This document shows, piece after piece, positions 1-11,350 of a DNA stretch of 64,000 bases; within the stretch, counting starts at the first letter, position 1; the number at the start of each line of letters is the position of its first letter. The DNA comes from Vulcanisaeta distributa JCM 11213. GTDB lineage: Archaea > Thermoproteota > Thermoprotei > Thermoproteales > Thermocladiaceae. The translations under genes were made by a program, and so were the position numbers. Location of the stretch: the NCBI GenBank assembly GCA_001316125.1, contig BBCS01000007.1, positions 1 to 64,000 on the forward strand, in the 5' to 3' direction. Under the pieces are notes generated by a model. It was not told the DNA's origin. It worked only from the letters and a program-made list of their open reading frames with translations, and did no database searches.

Positions 1-1128
<1,128 letters not shown>

Positions 1129-1276
1129 TTCTTGGGGGGGATGGGGGGGTTTGTTCGGGGGGGGTTGGGTTTGGGTATGGTTGGGGGGGTTGGATCATCC
1201 CAACCTTCCGCCCGGGCTGTTCCCGGGTGGTTTGGTTGGGGGGGACTCATTGTGCGGTTGGTTTCCTTAGCTTCCT

Positions 1277-1290
1277 CTTTTATAAGCTTT
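1277..1290 (-). promoter_or_regulatory. Probable rRNA promoter TATA box
   Basis: On the minus strand the sequence AAGCTTATAAAAG, preceded by an A-rich stretch, is a strong archaeal BRE/TATA match. It lies about 150 nt upstream of the 16S start, so transcription would begin near 1250 and leave a G/C-rich leader (1130-1250) that probably contains the 5' half of the 16S processing stem. The partner half would be 3' of 16S, outside the window. Confidence 0.7.
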
Positions 1291-1312
1291 TTCTTCGTGG
1301 ATTTGCGTATTA

Positions 1313-4186
1313 TTATTCGTTCCAGAAGGGTTTTGTTTTTTGGTATTGTCGTTCTGCCTCTAGTATTTGTTGGTAGAGTTCTTGTTCTGTCTTTGCCTTT
1401 GGTAGGACTTTCCTTATTGCCGTGGTTGGTCCTACCCCCCCGTGTGCTGCTAGGGCTATTATGGCTTTTTTGCCGTATTGTAGGACTGCCAGGGCTGTTT
1501 GTGTTAGTTCCTGCCACTTTTCCTGCTCCTCCCTCGTTAGTCTTTGGTTTCTCCTTGCTTTCCTGGCTATTTCGTAGGTTCTTGCTGGGTCTTCCCCCCC
1601 GTACTTTAACACGGCTATTTGCCTCATTCCGCATCTTGGGCATTTGACCTGCTCCGGCACGTACTTGACCTTCATTGTTGTGTGCCACCCGCAGTTTAGG
1701 CATAGTAGTGTTACCTCCCTCTCCTCGATTCTCTTCTTTAGTAGTTGTAGTATTGTGGTTGTTGGTATTCCCTGGATTGCGGCGTCCACCTTGCTTGCTT
1801 GGTTTATGATGTGTTGGGCTATTGGTGTGTACTGCTCCACCCTGATTACCCTCACTGCTGTTTTACCTTCCCTAACGCTGTCTATGAGTTGCTTGAGTGG
1901 TGTTGGTTTATTTTCTCGGTGAGTATCTCTCTGATGACTTCCCTGTCCACCACCGTGTCCCTGAGCGCCGCCGCCAGCCTCTCGATGTTCACGTCGACGG
2001 ACTCCCTGGGTAGTACCCCCCCGAACCTCCTGGCCACGTGTATGAACCTGTACTTGTACAGCCTCGTGTCCCTCACGGCCTCCCTCAACTCCTCCTCTAC
2101 GTAGTCTGGGCTTTGGTTTAGGCTTCGGTTATTGCCTGGGGGGGTGGTATGCTTATTGGTGTTATTATGAGTACTGTATGGGTCCGTCACGTAGGTCACG
2201 GCAACTCTATACCTCTGCCCAATGTACCTGGCTAGGTATAGGCCAATGCCTGGTTCCCCCCCTTGGTTCCTAGGCATGCGTGGATCACGGAGTCCCTACC
2301 CCCCCTCCACTCAATGGTTACCGTGTCCGGGAAACCCGTGACCCCCCCGTACTGACTTGCTGCCTCAATTCCTCAATGAGTGGTGCTGGGGGGGTATCGC
2401 CCGCTGGGTACCTGGTCAGTATGGGGGGGTTGGGTCTGCGTTGTTTGCTACGGCGTTCATTAATTCCTCCCTTAGCCTGCACACTTCCTGGGCTACCTCC
2501 GTTGGTACTGGTATTTCCTCGCCGATCCAGGTGGGCACTGCGTTTAGGACTTGGTTCAGTGGTTCTAGCACGACCTCATCCTTCCCTCGGTCAATACCCA
2601 CTATTCTCCAGGCCTGCCCGCCAGTATTATCTGTGTCCCCCGGTTCCGTGGTCTCCACGAATTCCTCGTCAAGCTCGCCAATTGCCTTGTTCGTTATCAT
2701 GTCCCTAGCCTTGTAGTGTTTTTGGTCTGGTATCATGGATATGTTCTCGAAGTAGTACCTGTGGAGTCCCCCCCTCCTTGGTGTTATCGTTCCGTCCTCG
2801 TTAACCCTAACGAGCCTGTTGCCCTCCATGAACCTCAGGACCTCCATGAGCTCATCATGCGTTAACTCCCTGTATGGGTGTGCCCTCCTGACGGTGTCTA
2901 GGACGTCGCTCACCGTCAATGCCCTGCCCTCTATCTTGGCTTCAATCACCATGCCAGCGACCTGGTGGTGGAGTACGTCGAGTGCCTTCTCGTGGTACTC
3001 AACCTCCCGCTCCAGCTCGTTGTTTAGGGCCCTCCTGGCTATTACGAGGGATTCTAGGTAGTCGTCGGTGTCCCTGGTTATTACGTGGCCGATAGCCTCC
3101 TGCCAAGCCTATGCCCACTCCTGCCGACCCTCTGGATTAGCTTCGTGACCTGCCTTGGGCTTGAGTATTGGATTACGGCGTCTACGTGCCCAATGTCTAT
3201 GCCCAGCTCAAGGCTTGACGTGGTCACCACAGCCCTGACCCTACCACCCCCCCTCAGACCCTCCTCAAGCCCCCCCTCCCTCTCCTCCCTGTCCAGCGAG
3301 CCGTGGTAAACACCCACGCGTTGCTACCGAGAACCCTACCCAGCCTATGCCCCCCAGTAGTTCTGCCTCGTCCCTAGTGTTCGTGAAGACCAGGGTAGCC
3401 CTATGATTACTCACTATCTCGGCTATCCTCCTGACCCTCGCCGCTACCTCAGGCATTGTGCTTAACTCCTCAGCCAGGCCCACGTCCTCCTCGGATGCCT
3501 CTGGGTACTCGACACTTATCTCCATCTCCCTACTGACATCCACACTCACCACCTCAACCCCCCCTCTACCCACGCCGGCGAGGAATTGACCCGCCAGCTC
3601 CGTGTTTCCAATGGTTGCCGAGAGCCCAATTCTCTGGTACTCGCCGGCTATGTTCACGAGCCTCTCCAGGGCTATGGATAGTTGGGCGCCCCCCCTCTCG
3701 TCATTCATCAACTCATGGAGCTCATCAACCACCACCCACCTAACATTCCTGAGCGCCCTCCTCATACTCCTCATCACGAGTATTACCTGCAGGGTCTCCG
3801 GCGTGGTTATGAGTATGGTGGGTGGCTCCCTAACCTGCCTCCTACGCTCGCTCTCTGGGGGTGTCGCCGTGCCTAACGGCGGTGGTTATGCCAAGCCTAC
3901 TGGCTATTTCCCTGAGCCTGATGTTCACGTCCCTATTTAGGCCCTGGCTGGTGTTATGTATATTGCCTTGATCCCGCCCGTTGGGCCTTGGCTTAGTATT
4001 TTGCTCATTATTGGGAACATGGCTGCCTCGGTCTTTCCGCTGCCCGTGGGTGCGGTGATTAGGACGTTGACGCCACTGAGCACCCTGGTATTGCCCTCTC
4101 CTGGATTGGCGTTGGCTCTAGGTAGCGAACTCCTCAATCACATCCGTAAGCCTTGGGTGTAGGTGCTCCCTCCAGAAATTGCTCAT
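1313..4186 (-). CDS. lhr: Lhr-type DEAD/DEAH superfamily 2 helicase (frame broken)
   Basis: Large helicase of about 930 residues, read in pieces 4186-4120, 4137-3937, 3777-3265, 3317-3081, 2952-2416, 2277-1882 and 1855-1313. In order it shows motif I ([10 protein letters not shown]), a TTPE motif Ib, the Walker B variant DELHE, SAT motif III, motif V ([12 protein letters not shown]), motif VI (QRVGRSGHR), a winged-helix/Lhr-core middle and a C-terminal zinc-finger-like block with CLNCGW and CPRCGM. This order and length match archaeal Lhr helicases, which act in DNA repair and possibly RNA metabolism. ATG at 4186 gives the start [13 protein letters not shown]. Its stop lies just before the rRNA promoter. 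The breaks coincide with G/C runs or small indels, so the gene is probably intact in the organism. Confidence 0.9.
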
Positions 4187-4354
4187 TAATGCTTCAGCAA
4201 GGGGGTTGGGTTACCTGGGCTTTATGAGTCTGTCTACCCGCTTCACAGGCAAAATGTGTTGGTTAGGGCTTATTGGCCGTGTTTAGTGGGTATATTCAGT
4301 GTTCGAGTTTGGCAAAAGTAATATAAATACTGCCCTGAGACGAACACAATTGGA

Positions 4355-5152
4355 ATGCTGATAGTTGTTACGAGTGGGTCGAAGGGTGGGACGGGGGGAA
4401 GAGTACGATTGCCCTTGGTCTATCGGCGATACTCTCGCTTAGGGGGGGTTTTGGTCATGAGTTGTTTGATTATTCCTGTAGCCTTGGTGTGTGTACTGGC
4501 GTTTATTACTACCTTAGTGATTTTGTTGATGGTATTAATAGGTTGTCCAAATTGGTTAGGGTTAGGCAGGGGGGGTTGCCGCCCCAGGGTTATGGGGGGG
4601 GTTGGCGATTGTTGATTTGCCGCCCATGAGCCTTGCCCAGCCTGAGTTCATTGATTTGTTGGGTAGGGCTGACGTGCTCATTGTGGTTAGCTCCTACGAG
4701 CCTGACTCCGTGGTCTCCGTGGAGAGGGTTCTCGAGGCCTACCCAGGCAGTAGGGTTGTTAGGGTTTGTAATAGGATGCCTACGGAGGGTTGTAAGCACT
4801 ACCTCAAGGTCACGCCTGAGTCTCCGTTCTTCGTGATTGGCGAGCCCACGAACTTCAGGACGTTCAGCGAGTTGGTTAGTGAGCTTGGGTTCCTGGTGAG
4901 GGTAGGTTTGAGAGGGTTGGTAGGCAGTTCGTGGTTAATGGCGTTAGGGCTAAGCTCGTGGCCCGTTGGGACCCATACGCCATAATCGGCGTTGAGGTTT
5001 CGCAGAAGTGGTACTACGCCCTCATGCCCTTCACAAGGCCAATGGAGGACCTGGTGTCCATGGCCCACCAAATGCTCGGCCCAACATACCTATTCAAGCT
5101 GGGCCTCGCGGACAATGCAATAACCAGGTTGTTCAGAGCCGTTAAGCACTGA
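4355..5152 (+). CDS. ParA/MinD-family P-loop ATPase (frame broken)
   Basis: About 265 residues. The start MLIVVTSGSKGGTGK leads into a deviant Walker A; six G at 4393-4398 where the frame needs four break it, and restoring them gives SKGGTGKSTIALGL. A second piece (4600-4900) carries the switch-like IVDLPPM and the third (4931-5152) ends in KH. This is the SIMIBI ParA/MinD fold, which in Tad pili (CpaE) and similar systems positions membrane machines. A TATA box (taatataaata, about 4318-4330) lies about 26 nt before the ATG, suggesting a leaderless message. It opens a cluster of pilus-type genes. The family is clear; the partner is inferred from context. Confidence 0.75.
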
Positions 5153-5174
5153 GTTGCGCCGGGTTTGGCGCAAC
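5153..5174. promoter_or_regulatory. Perfect 8-bp inverted repeat (hairpin or operator)
   Basis: GTTGCGCC, a six-base loop GGGTTT, then GGCGCAAC. It starts right at the stop codon of the ParA-like gene and ends about 50 nt before the next start. No T tract follows, so it is not a typical archaeal terminator; an operator or mRNA-processing hairpin is possible. Confidence 0.5.
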
Positions 5175-5225
5175 GCGGCTTCCACGATGCACAACCCTAA
5201 TTAGGGCCTTGGGCTTGATTAACGC

Positions 5226-5585
5226 ATGGCGGTGATGCTGAGCTCCGTTAACCCGTACGCCGCTGCTGAGTCGGCAATCCAGGGCGTTGTGAGTAGTACT
5301 GTTGATTTTATGGCCTTCGTGGCCGCGGTACTCATACTAATAACAATAGCGGGTCTAAGCCTCATTGGCTTCCTGGCCCTCGTACAGTCACTAATTGGTT
5401 ACTCGCTCATTGAGTGGTCGAGCATTAGGCGTATCATAGGTGCCCTGGTTGCCATGGGCGTGGTCTTCGCCCTGTTAATGGGCATATTACCTGCCGTGCT
5501 CAATTCTGTGGGTTTAACTGCGATTGCCACTGCCCTTAGCAATTTCATGGCTATGGTGATGAGTCACCTATCATCGCTCATCTAG
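5226..5585 (+). CDS. Small integral membrane protein of the pilus-like cluster
   Basis: 119 residues with an intact frame. Two long hydrophobic stretches (about residues 28-60 and 68-110) are joined by a short polar loop containing SSIRRI. No family is recognised. It follows the ParA-like ATPase on the same strand and faces a second ParA-like gene whose stop is only 5 bp away. The position suggests a membrane part of the pilus or secretion machine, but that rests on context alone. The start MAVMLSSV is taken from the ATG at 5226; the second Met (MLSS) is possible. Confidence 0.65.
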   Translation: MAVMLSSVNPYAAAESAIQGVVSSTVDFMAFVAAVLILITIAGLSLIGFLALVQSLIGYSLIEWSSIRRIIGALVAMGVVFALLMGILPAVLNSVGLTAIATALSNFMAMVMSHLSSLI

Positions 5586-5589
5586 ATCA

Positions 5590-6230
5590 TTACCCGAGGA
5601 CCACCTTCATTAAATTTCTGACGTAATTCCTAATCCTCTCCGCAACCTCCAGCTGATTACTGGTGCCCTCCACGTACGGTATCACCGCGGCCATGCCCTC
5701 AACCCTTAGGTTCTCCCTGACCATGTTCATAGCATAGACCATGTACTTCGTGCTAACCCTCGGTATGGTCCTCCTTATCAACTCCTCCCTCTCCCTGGTC
5801 AGCGGTATTAGTAGCTTATCCGCAGCCTCTATCGCGCCCATCGTCAGTCCCAGGTTCACAGCACTCATGGTGTCTATCACGAGGTCCTCCACACCGTACT
5901 TACTAACCAGGGTCTTCTCCAACGCCCTAAGCATCCTTTGCACCTCACCTGGTGCTATCTCACTCAATTGCCTCAGCTCCAGGTACTCCCTATGCCTTAT
6001 TGGTATGACTACGTTCCCATCCCTCACATACATCATGTACCTGCTACCACGCACGCTATCTATTATGTCCACCCTCGGGTTAAGGCCCAGGAGTAGGGAT
6101 AGGGAGCGGTTGTCCGGCTTAGGTCCATGTACGCCACGTTCTTCGTACTCATTAGTAGGGCCAGCGTTATTGTGGTTTTCCCCCCCACCCCCCCACCAAC
6201 ATTGCCGCTTGTGACTGTTATTATCGTCAT
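5590..6230 (-). CDS. Second ParA/MinD-family ATPase (frame broken)
   Basis: About 210 residues. The N-terminus MTIITVTSGNVGG enters a Walker A region carrying two seven-G runs (6180-6194); with four each it reads NVGGVGKTTITLALL. A second break near 6115 looks like a CCC read as two. The rest (6072-5590) contains VIDTMSAVN and LLIPLTRERE, typical of the switch II and later ParA segments. The ATG overlaps the stop of the upstream coiled-coil gene by ATGA, so the two are co-translated. It is distinct from the ATPases at 4355 and 8501. Role inferred: positioning or control of the pilus-like machine. Confidence 0.72.
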
Positions 6231-6577
6231 AGCCTCCTCCTTAACTCCTCTAGTTTGTTCAGTAGGTTTTCGATCTCGCCCAGGGTTTTCACGATCTCGC
6301 TCAACGTGTTTATGTAGTTCTCTATTGTGGGTTTCATCTGCGTGAGTTTATCTAGGTCGTTCTTGATACTCATTACCTCCTCAATCCTCCTACTCAGCTC
6401 ATCTATGTAGCTCCTTAGGTCCGTTAGGTTTTGTTGATGGGTCGGTGGTTGGGTATTCACTGCCTGGGTTGTGTTTGTGGGTAGTCCGAACTCGTCCTTA
6501 CCCTCATCCTCTATCACAAGCTCCTCCTCAATCTCCTCATTACCCGTTAATTTCCTCCTTTTACCCAGCCCGAACAT
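6227..6577 (-). CDS. Coiled-coil protein, translationally coupled to ParA-like ATPase
   Basis: 116 residues, frame intact. A basic start (MFGLGKRRK) is followed by an acidic, disordered-looking stretch and then a heptad-rich coiled coil from about residue 50 to the end (RSYIDELSRRIEEV ... LLNKLEELRRRL). The arrangement is reminiscent of FlaC/FlaD/FlaE-type accessory coiled coils of archaeal type IV machines, but I see no diagnostic motif. It is first in a two-gene unit with the ParA-like ATPase (ATGA overlap) and is divergent from the secretion ATPase at 6657, with an 80-bp shared promoter region. Confidence 0.65.
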   Translation of the reverse strand: MFGLGKRRKLTGNEEIEEELVIEDEGKDEFGLPTNTTQAVNTQPPTHQQNLTDLRSYIDELSRRIEEVMSIKNDLDKLTQMKPTIENYINTLSEIVKTLGEIENLLNKLEELRRRL

Positions 6578-6656
6578 GATTACTTAACCGAGGCCCTCAT
6601 TAATTAGTTTTACCCCCAAGCAACTTATTAAGGGGGGGGTTTGTTTATGGCTTTTT

Positions 6657-8200
6657 ATGGGCTTGTTTCACAGTCGTTCTGTGGGTGGGGGGGTTGATGG
6701 TGAGGTTGTGTTTAGTCGTAGAGTCTCGTTTCGCGGTTTCCCAAGTACCGTGACCATCTACAGCACTGTCTGGGGGGGTAGTGGCTGCTTTGTTGATGTG
6801 GGTGACTCCGTACTTCCCGGCATTGACTCCTTTGACCTTGAGTCCTTCGTTGTGAGGTACATGCCTAGGGTTAGGGATGCCGTGATTAGGGGGGGTATTT
6901 CGAGGGGGGGTTTGGGTTTTGAGGATGCCGTGGTTAACGCCCTTAGGGTTGAGGTCAGTAATTACCTGAGGAATGTCGGCATTGATGCCTCTGGTGATGA
7001 TCTTGATAAGTGGGCATCACTTCTGTTTAGGGGGGGGTTGTATAGCTACGGTGCCCTGGAGCCCGTGATGGCCGTAGGCGATGAGGTTGGTCTCACCGAC
7101 ATCTACGTCACCCCCCCAACGCCAGGGTTCACTTTAAGTTGAGTAGTCTTGGTGATTGCCAGTCGAGTATTGTGCCTAGCACCAGGGAGGTTGAGCTTTT
7201 GGTGAGTGTCATTGGCGATAGGGTTGGGGTCTACCCGACCTATTATAATCCATCCATCGAGGCTTACGATAGGGGCCATAGGCCAATGCTTAGGGTGAGT
7301 GTTGATTCATTCGACGTTACGGATAGGACCAGGGTGAGTATTAGGGTCTTCCCCCCCACCAGGGCTTGGAAGCTAACTGACATGGTTAGGCTGGGCTCCA
7401 TTGACGCTAAGTTGGCCGCCTACCTATGGCTGGCGCTCGAGGTTGGTGTCCCTGTCCTGGTGATTGGGCCGCGGGCTCTGGGAAGACGAGTATGTCGGCG
7501 GCCTGATGTCCGCGTTGCCCCCCCTAGCACGGTGATTGCCAAGGTTGAGGATATCGACGAGGTCCTGCTGCCCCCCCAGGAGTTGGTTAGTGATTATGCC
7601 GGTAGTGTTATTCCATTGCTTAGTCGTGAGGGTCATGGGGGGGCGGGTGTTAGGCCCATACCACTCTTCCAGAGGCTTGTTCATGCGCTTAGGGTTGGTG
7701 CTGATTACATATTTGTTAATGAGGTTAGGGGGGGTCCGGAGGATACTAGGGCGTGGCTTCACGCCATAATGAGTGGGCAGGTGGGTGGTGCAACCACGAT
7801 GCATGCTGGTGGTGTTGAGGAGGCCATTGTTAGGCTTAGGGAGTATGGTGTGCCCATTGACTTGGTTAGGTTGTTGGTCGTTCTCATGGGTAGGTTCGAG
7901 GTTGGTGGTAGGGTTGTTAGGAGGGTTGTGGGTGCGTGGGTTGTGGATGGTGGTAAGCCCCTGGTTGCCTGGGATGGGGGGGCTTTGCATGAGGATGTCC
8001 TGGTTAAGTTCCTGGGTGGGCGTGTTGGTGAGGACTTCGTGATTAGGGAGGTGGGTGATAGGGAGGCGTTCCTTAGGCATTACTCGGGCTTCGACATTGA
8101 TGAGACTGAGTGGGTTAGGTTAATAGCCCTGTTCCACAGGGCTAGGGACCTGGTCATGCCGAGGGATGTCAAGAGCGACGTCGTTTTTGATGAGTCCTAA
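6657..8200 (+). CDS. Type II/IV secretion (GspE/VirB11/TadA-like) ATPase (frame broken)
   Basis: About 510 residues. The C-terminal half shows the Walker B region ADYIFVNEVRG, the following ALxxxxSG segment (LHAIMSGQVGG) and the His box TTMHAGG of pilus and secretion assembly ATPases. Walker A lies at 7460-7500: the sequence reads GPRALGRR, but restoring two C gives GPPGSGKTSMSAALMSAL. Another break at about 7115 joins the N-terminal half (6657-7142) to the rest. A TATA-like cttattaagg near 6624 fits a leaderless ATG at 6657. It would power pilin assembly with the TadC-like protein at 9344. Convergent with the next gene, overlapping it by 32 bp. Confidence 0.85.
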
Positions 8201-8504
8201 CCCTAACCAGTAACTGCCTCGCCAACTCATTAATGTCGAGTTGATTCGGGTAATTACTAACCAGGATCTCCCTACCAATCCTCAGTGCCCTCCTAACCTC
8301 ATCATCAACCGCGCCCAAACCCCCCCTCAAAGCCTGCTCCAGTAGCCTCAACCCATTGCTCACGTAAACCTCCACAGCGTCCCTACTCGGCCTGACACCC
8401 CCCCCAACCCCCCCAAGCCTCGGCCTATTACTAATCCTCCTCATGAGCCTCATGATCTCCTCATCCTCATACTCATTAACGACCCTCCTACGCAGGAACC
8501 TCAT
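8169..8504 (-). CDS. Small uncharacterised protein after ParA-like ATPase
   Basis: 111 residues from the ATG at 8504 (MRFLRRRVV), which overlaps the stop of the upstream ParA-like gene as ATGA, favouring this start over a longer one. The protein is highly basic at both ends (RRR near the start, HQKRRRS at the end), mostly helical-looking and without membrane segments. No family is recognised. Translational coupling suggests a partner of the ATPase, as ParB- or adaptor-like proteins are for ParA, but no DNA-binding motif is evident. Confidence 0.6.
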   Translation of the reverse strand: MRFLRRRVVNEYEDEEIMRLMRRISNRPRLGGVGGGVRPSRDAVEVYVSNGLRLLEQALRGGLGAVDDEVRRALRIGREILVSNYPNQLDINELARQLLVRVRTHQKRRRS

Positions 8505-9303
8505 GGACTCACCCAAACCCTCTCCGCATTCAACCTCTCCAGCAACGCCACCAACTCATCAATCGCCCTCCTGAACTGACCCAGCCCCCCCGGGTCCTTG
8601 ACCAGGTAGGGTATTGAACCAAGTCGCCACGCGGCCTCAATCGCCGGGTTCCTGAGTATCTTCACCACGTTCTTAACACCAATGTCTAGGTTACCCCTTA
8701 TACTCGATAACTTATTCAACACTACAACCCCCCCCTCCCTACCTGGGACTACCGCCGACGCGTACTCAAGCATGCTACCGAGCCACCCCCCCATGCCGCC
8801 TGGCTCGTCAGTGGCCACCAGCGTTATCACGTCGGCACTACCCACCAGCGAGGTTATGAGCCCTGGGTTCAGTGCTGGTGATAGAGCCGGTGTGTCTATT
8901 AGTATGAAGTTGGGCTTAACCCTGTAATTGCCTATCCCCCCCTTAATTAGTGATGAGACCCTCGAGCTCAGGACCGCAGTGCTCGGTAATGCACTGTATG
9001 GGTTTGCGACGGGCGACGCGCCGGGTGGTATGACCTTTATGTTACCCACAACCCCCCCATCCTCAATGAGTGCCGTAGAGACCTTAACGGTCTTCGTAAC
9101 CCCCCCCATAATGTACGTCAAAGCCCCCCCATTAACACTACCCGGGTTGTTCACGCCTAAGACCTTGGATGCAGTGGCGTTTGGGTCCAGGTCAATGAGC
9201 CAGGTCCTGTACCCCCCCTCATCGCTAGTGCCGTGGCTAGGCTCGTGATTATCAATGTCTTACCAACACCACCCTTCTGGCTTAGGAACAATACAGTCAA
9301 CAT
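8501..9303 (-). CDS. Third ParA/CpaE-like ATPase (frame broken near N-terminus)
   Basis: About 265 residues. The start MLTVLFLSQKGGVGKT is a textbook deviant Walker A (KGGxGKT), followed by LATALAMRG; seven G near 9220 and a further indel break the frame before LIDLDPNATASKVLG, the Walker A' Asp region. The remaining 9154-8501 is open and carries ILIDTPAL (switch II) and LVATDEPGG. This is a complete ParA/Soj architecture. It lies 40 nt after the TadC-like gene on the same strand and overlaps the next small gene by ATGA, giving a TadC-ParA-small protein operon. Confidence 0.82.
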
Positions 9304-9343
9304 AGATCTTAACTACGCATGGCATTATTAAGGCTTTACCCAA

Positions 9344-10479
9344 TTAGGCCATTGTTAGGGCTATGTACGTGACCACCAGCGGTACGGTGGCGTACATACC
9401 CGTGGTTACGGAGTCAAGCACATAACCGCTCATGAAGCCCCCCCGATTATGACCGTGGGAAGCATGAACTGGAGCATGGCAACACCCCCCCCAGGCACCT
9501 GGGCCGCTATTAACCTCGTTATTACGAGAATAACCTCCATCAGGGCTACGGACACGATAACCGAGGCATACCCAACCCTCCTGGCCTCCATTACGGAATT
9601 CACCACGTGGGTTAGTGATGTCACGGCCACGTTAATCACGTCCGGCCCCCCCATGCCCGTGACCGCGACCACCCTGGCATACTCACTAATGAAGCCCTCA
9701 AGCCAATTCCTAGACAAGGCCTGGTCAAGCCTTAGGGTGACCGCCGCCCTCATGACACTATTAACCGCGGTGTGCCTCAACTCATTAATCGCCCTAACCC
9801 TCCCAACATACCAGTTGAGGCTTAGGCCTAGGAAGGCTGTGGAGAAGACTAACCAGGTGAGTGCTATTGACCTGGTGATTACGTAGATAGGCACAGACAA
9901 CGCCAGCGCAATCCCCCCCATGTACCTAGTCAATTCATTATCAATAGGGACAAGGCCTGGGTCAAGGTTCCAACCCAGCAATGCCGTTATTGGGGGGGCG
10001 GCCGAGGCGTAGGTCATCACTAGGTATGTGGTTGGGTTCATGTTTAGGGCCCTACTCACGAGGACTATTGTCATGGGCACCATGGCCAGCGTAATCACGG
10101 TGAGGGTGTCAAGTAGTATTACCAAGTCCCTGTAATCACCCCCCCTCAACCTGCCCAGGTAATCATCGAGCTCCCTGAGTACGTAGAGAATTGCCGTGCC
10201 GGGTTCAATACCCAGTCTCTCGGCATTGACCATAGCCTCGAGCATACTTCCGAGGCCTCCTACGTACTTCGTGATCGGCTCATTCATTGAAATCACGGCC
10301 CTAGCCATTAGCAATCGCCTAACTAGTGGGCGGTTAATGCTTAGCCTTTGGGCCTCGTTTATGAGCGTGTCCAGCACCCTACTCACTGGCTGTGCCAGGA
10401 ATAGTGGTGTTGCGAGCATCATGAGTAGTGCCTCCTCGAGCCTAGCCCTGAGCCAGGGCTTTATTGGGCCTGGACCCAT
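9344..10479 (-). CDS. TadC/GspF-type pilus assembly membrane protein (one frameshift)
   Basis: About 378 residues. Predicted helices (DLVILLDTLTVITLAMVPM, GIALALSVPIYVIT and a C-terminal pair) and conserved soluble segments fit the T2SSF domain. Seven G (complement of 9438-9444) end the frame early at 9430; with five G the reading continues as GGFMSGYVLDSVTTG to a stop at 9344, adding a last transmembrane helix. A TATA motif (complement of about 10500-10506) is 25 nt before the ATG at 10479, so I prefer this start over the upstream TTG. It pairs with the ATPase at 6657 as the inner-membrane platform of a pilus. Confidence 0.8.
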
Positions 10480-10496
10480 GGGTTTATATATGGGCA

Positions 10497-10510
10497 ATAC
10501 TTAAAAGGTG
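10497..10510. promoter_or_regulatory. Bidirectional TATA region between TadC-like and pilin genes
   Basis: The near-palindromic atacttaaaaggtg reads as a TATA box on both strands. It lies 25 nt before the TadC-like ATG (minus) and about 27 nt before the pilin ATG (plus), so one 50-bp gap would drive both genes as leaderless messages. Confidence 0.5.
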
Positions 10511-10531
10511 TATCCCCCCCACGGGTTAATT

Positions 10532-10960
10532 ATGCGTAGTAGGGGTGAGTTATCGCCCTTGGTCTCCGTCATAATTGCTGCGGTACTCATAGTCGTTGGT
10601 GTGGCGCTAGTGATGATTTTCTACCACGGCGCAAAGGCAATGGGGGCAGCACGCCCTTAGCGCCCCCCCTAACGTTGAGGTCTCGGGCAGTATGTCGGCG
10701 TCCACGGGCGTGGTGACGATAAACATCTATAACGCCGGCACAACGCAACTAACGATTAGTGGTGTTAAGGTGTATGGTCCTAATGGCTCGATACTCGATT
10801 GTTCTTGGAGCGGTGTTGGCGCGTGGTGGCTGCTGGCGGTAGTTACGGGGTTGTTGGTCAGTGCACTGGTGTTGAGGCCGGCGTCACATACACGGTGGTT
10901 ATTACTTTGAATGGCACAGGTGGCTCATTGGCTGAGTCCCTTACCATAACCGCCTCGTGA
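10532..10960 (+). CDS. Type IV pilin-like protein (frame broken)
   Basis: About 140 residues. It begins MRSRGELSPLVSVI, followed by a 20-residue hydrophobic helix (IIAAVLIVVGVALVMIFY), the class III signal and pilin N-terminus of archaea; RG before ELSP is the likely prepilin peptidase site. Two breaks (about 10650-10675 and 10800-10860) separate this from a beta-rich body (SASTGVVTINIYNAGTTQ; TLNGTGGSLAESL) ending at a TGA at 10960. The intact product would be a small secreted pilin. It is divergent from the TadC-like gene and is the natural substrate of the machine encoded at 6.6-10.5 kb. Confidence 0.72.
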
Positions 10961-11053
10961 TACTTCACGCGTTTTAATGAATCAGAATAATAATAAGTTG
11001 ATATTAAATTTGCCCAGGCCATTTAATAATTGGCTTGGTGACATTACCGTGAG

Positions 11054-11350
11054 TTAGCCCTGTATTTTGTCTCGCCACTTGTTTATTAGTTCGTTTATTT
11101 TCCTTGCCATTTCTATGTCTAGTTGTGTGACTCCGCCTTCGTCGTGTGTGGTAAGTCTTAGTGTTAGGTGTTTCCAGGTTATTACCATGTCTGGGTGGTG
11201 CTCCTCCGCCTCGGCTATTTGGGCTAGTTGGTTTATGAAGGCTATGCAGTCCATGAATGTGGTGAACTCTAGCTCCCTGACTATGTAGTTGCCCTCCAGT
11301 CTCCAGCCCTGTGGTAAGGACTTCATGACCTCCTCCCTGGTGAGTGGCAT
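11054..11350 (-). CDS. Pterin-4a-carbinolamine dehydratase
   Basis: 98 residues, complete. The catalytic block EEHHPDM, followed by W and the THDEGGVTQLD signature with a C-terminal helix (ARKINELINKW), identifies the PCD/DCoH family, which dehydrates 4a-hydroxy-tetrahydropterins. In archaea the cognate pterin enzyme is unclear; a link to molybdopterin metabolism has been proposed for some homologues. A single-gene unit with a TATA-like element on the minus strand near 11371-11380. No overlap with neighbours and no anomalies. Confidence 0.92.
   Translation of the reverse strand: MPLTREEVMKSLPQGWRLEGNYIVRELEFTTFMDCIAFINQLAQIAEAEEHHPDMVITWKHLTLRLTTHDEGGVTQLDIEMARKINELINKWRDKIQG

Noticed and set aside
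7424..8080. Minus-strand open frame opposite the secretion ATPase
   Set aside because: It is antisense to motifs of a recognised ATPase and has no family features.
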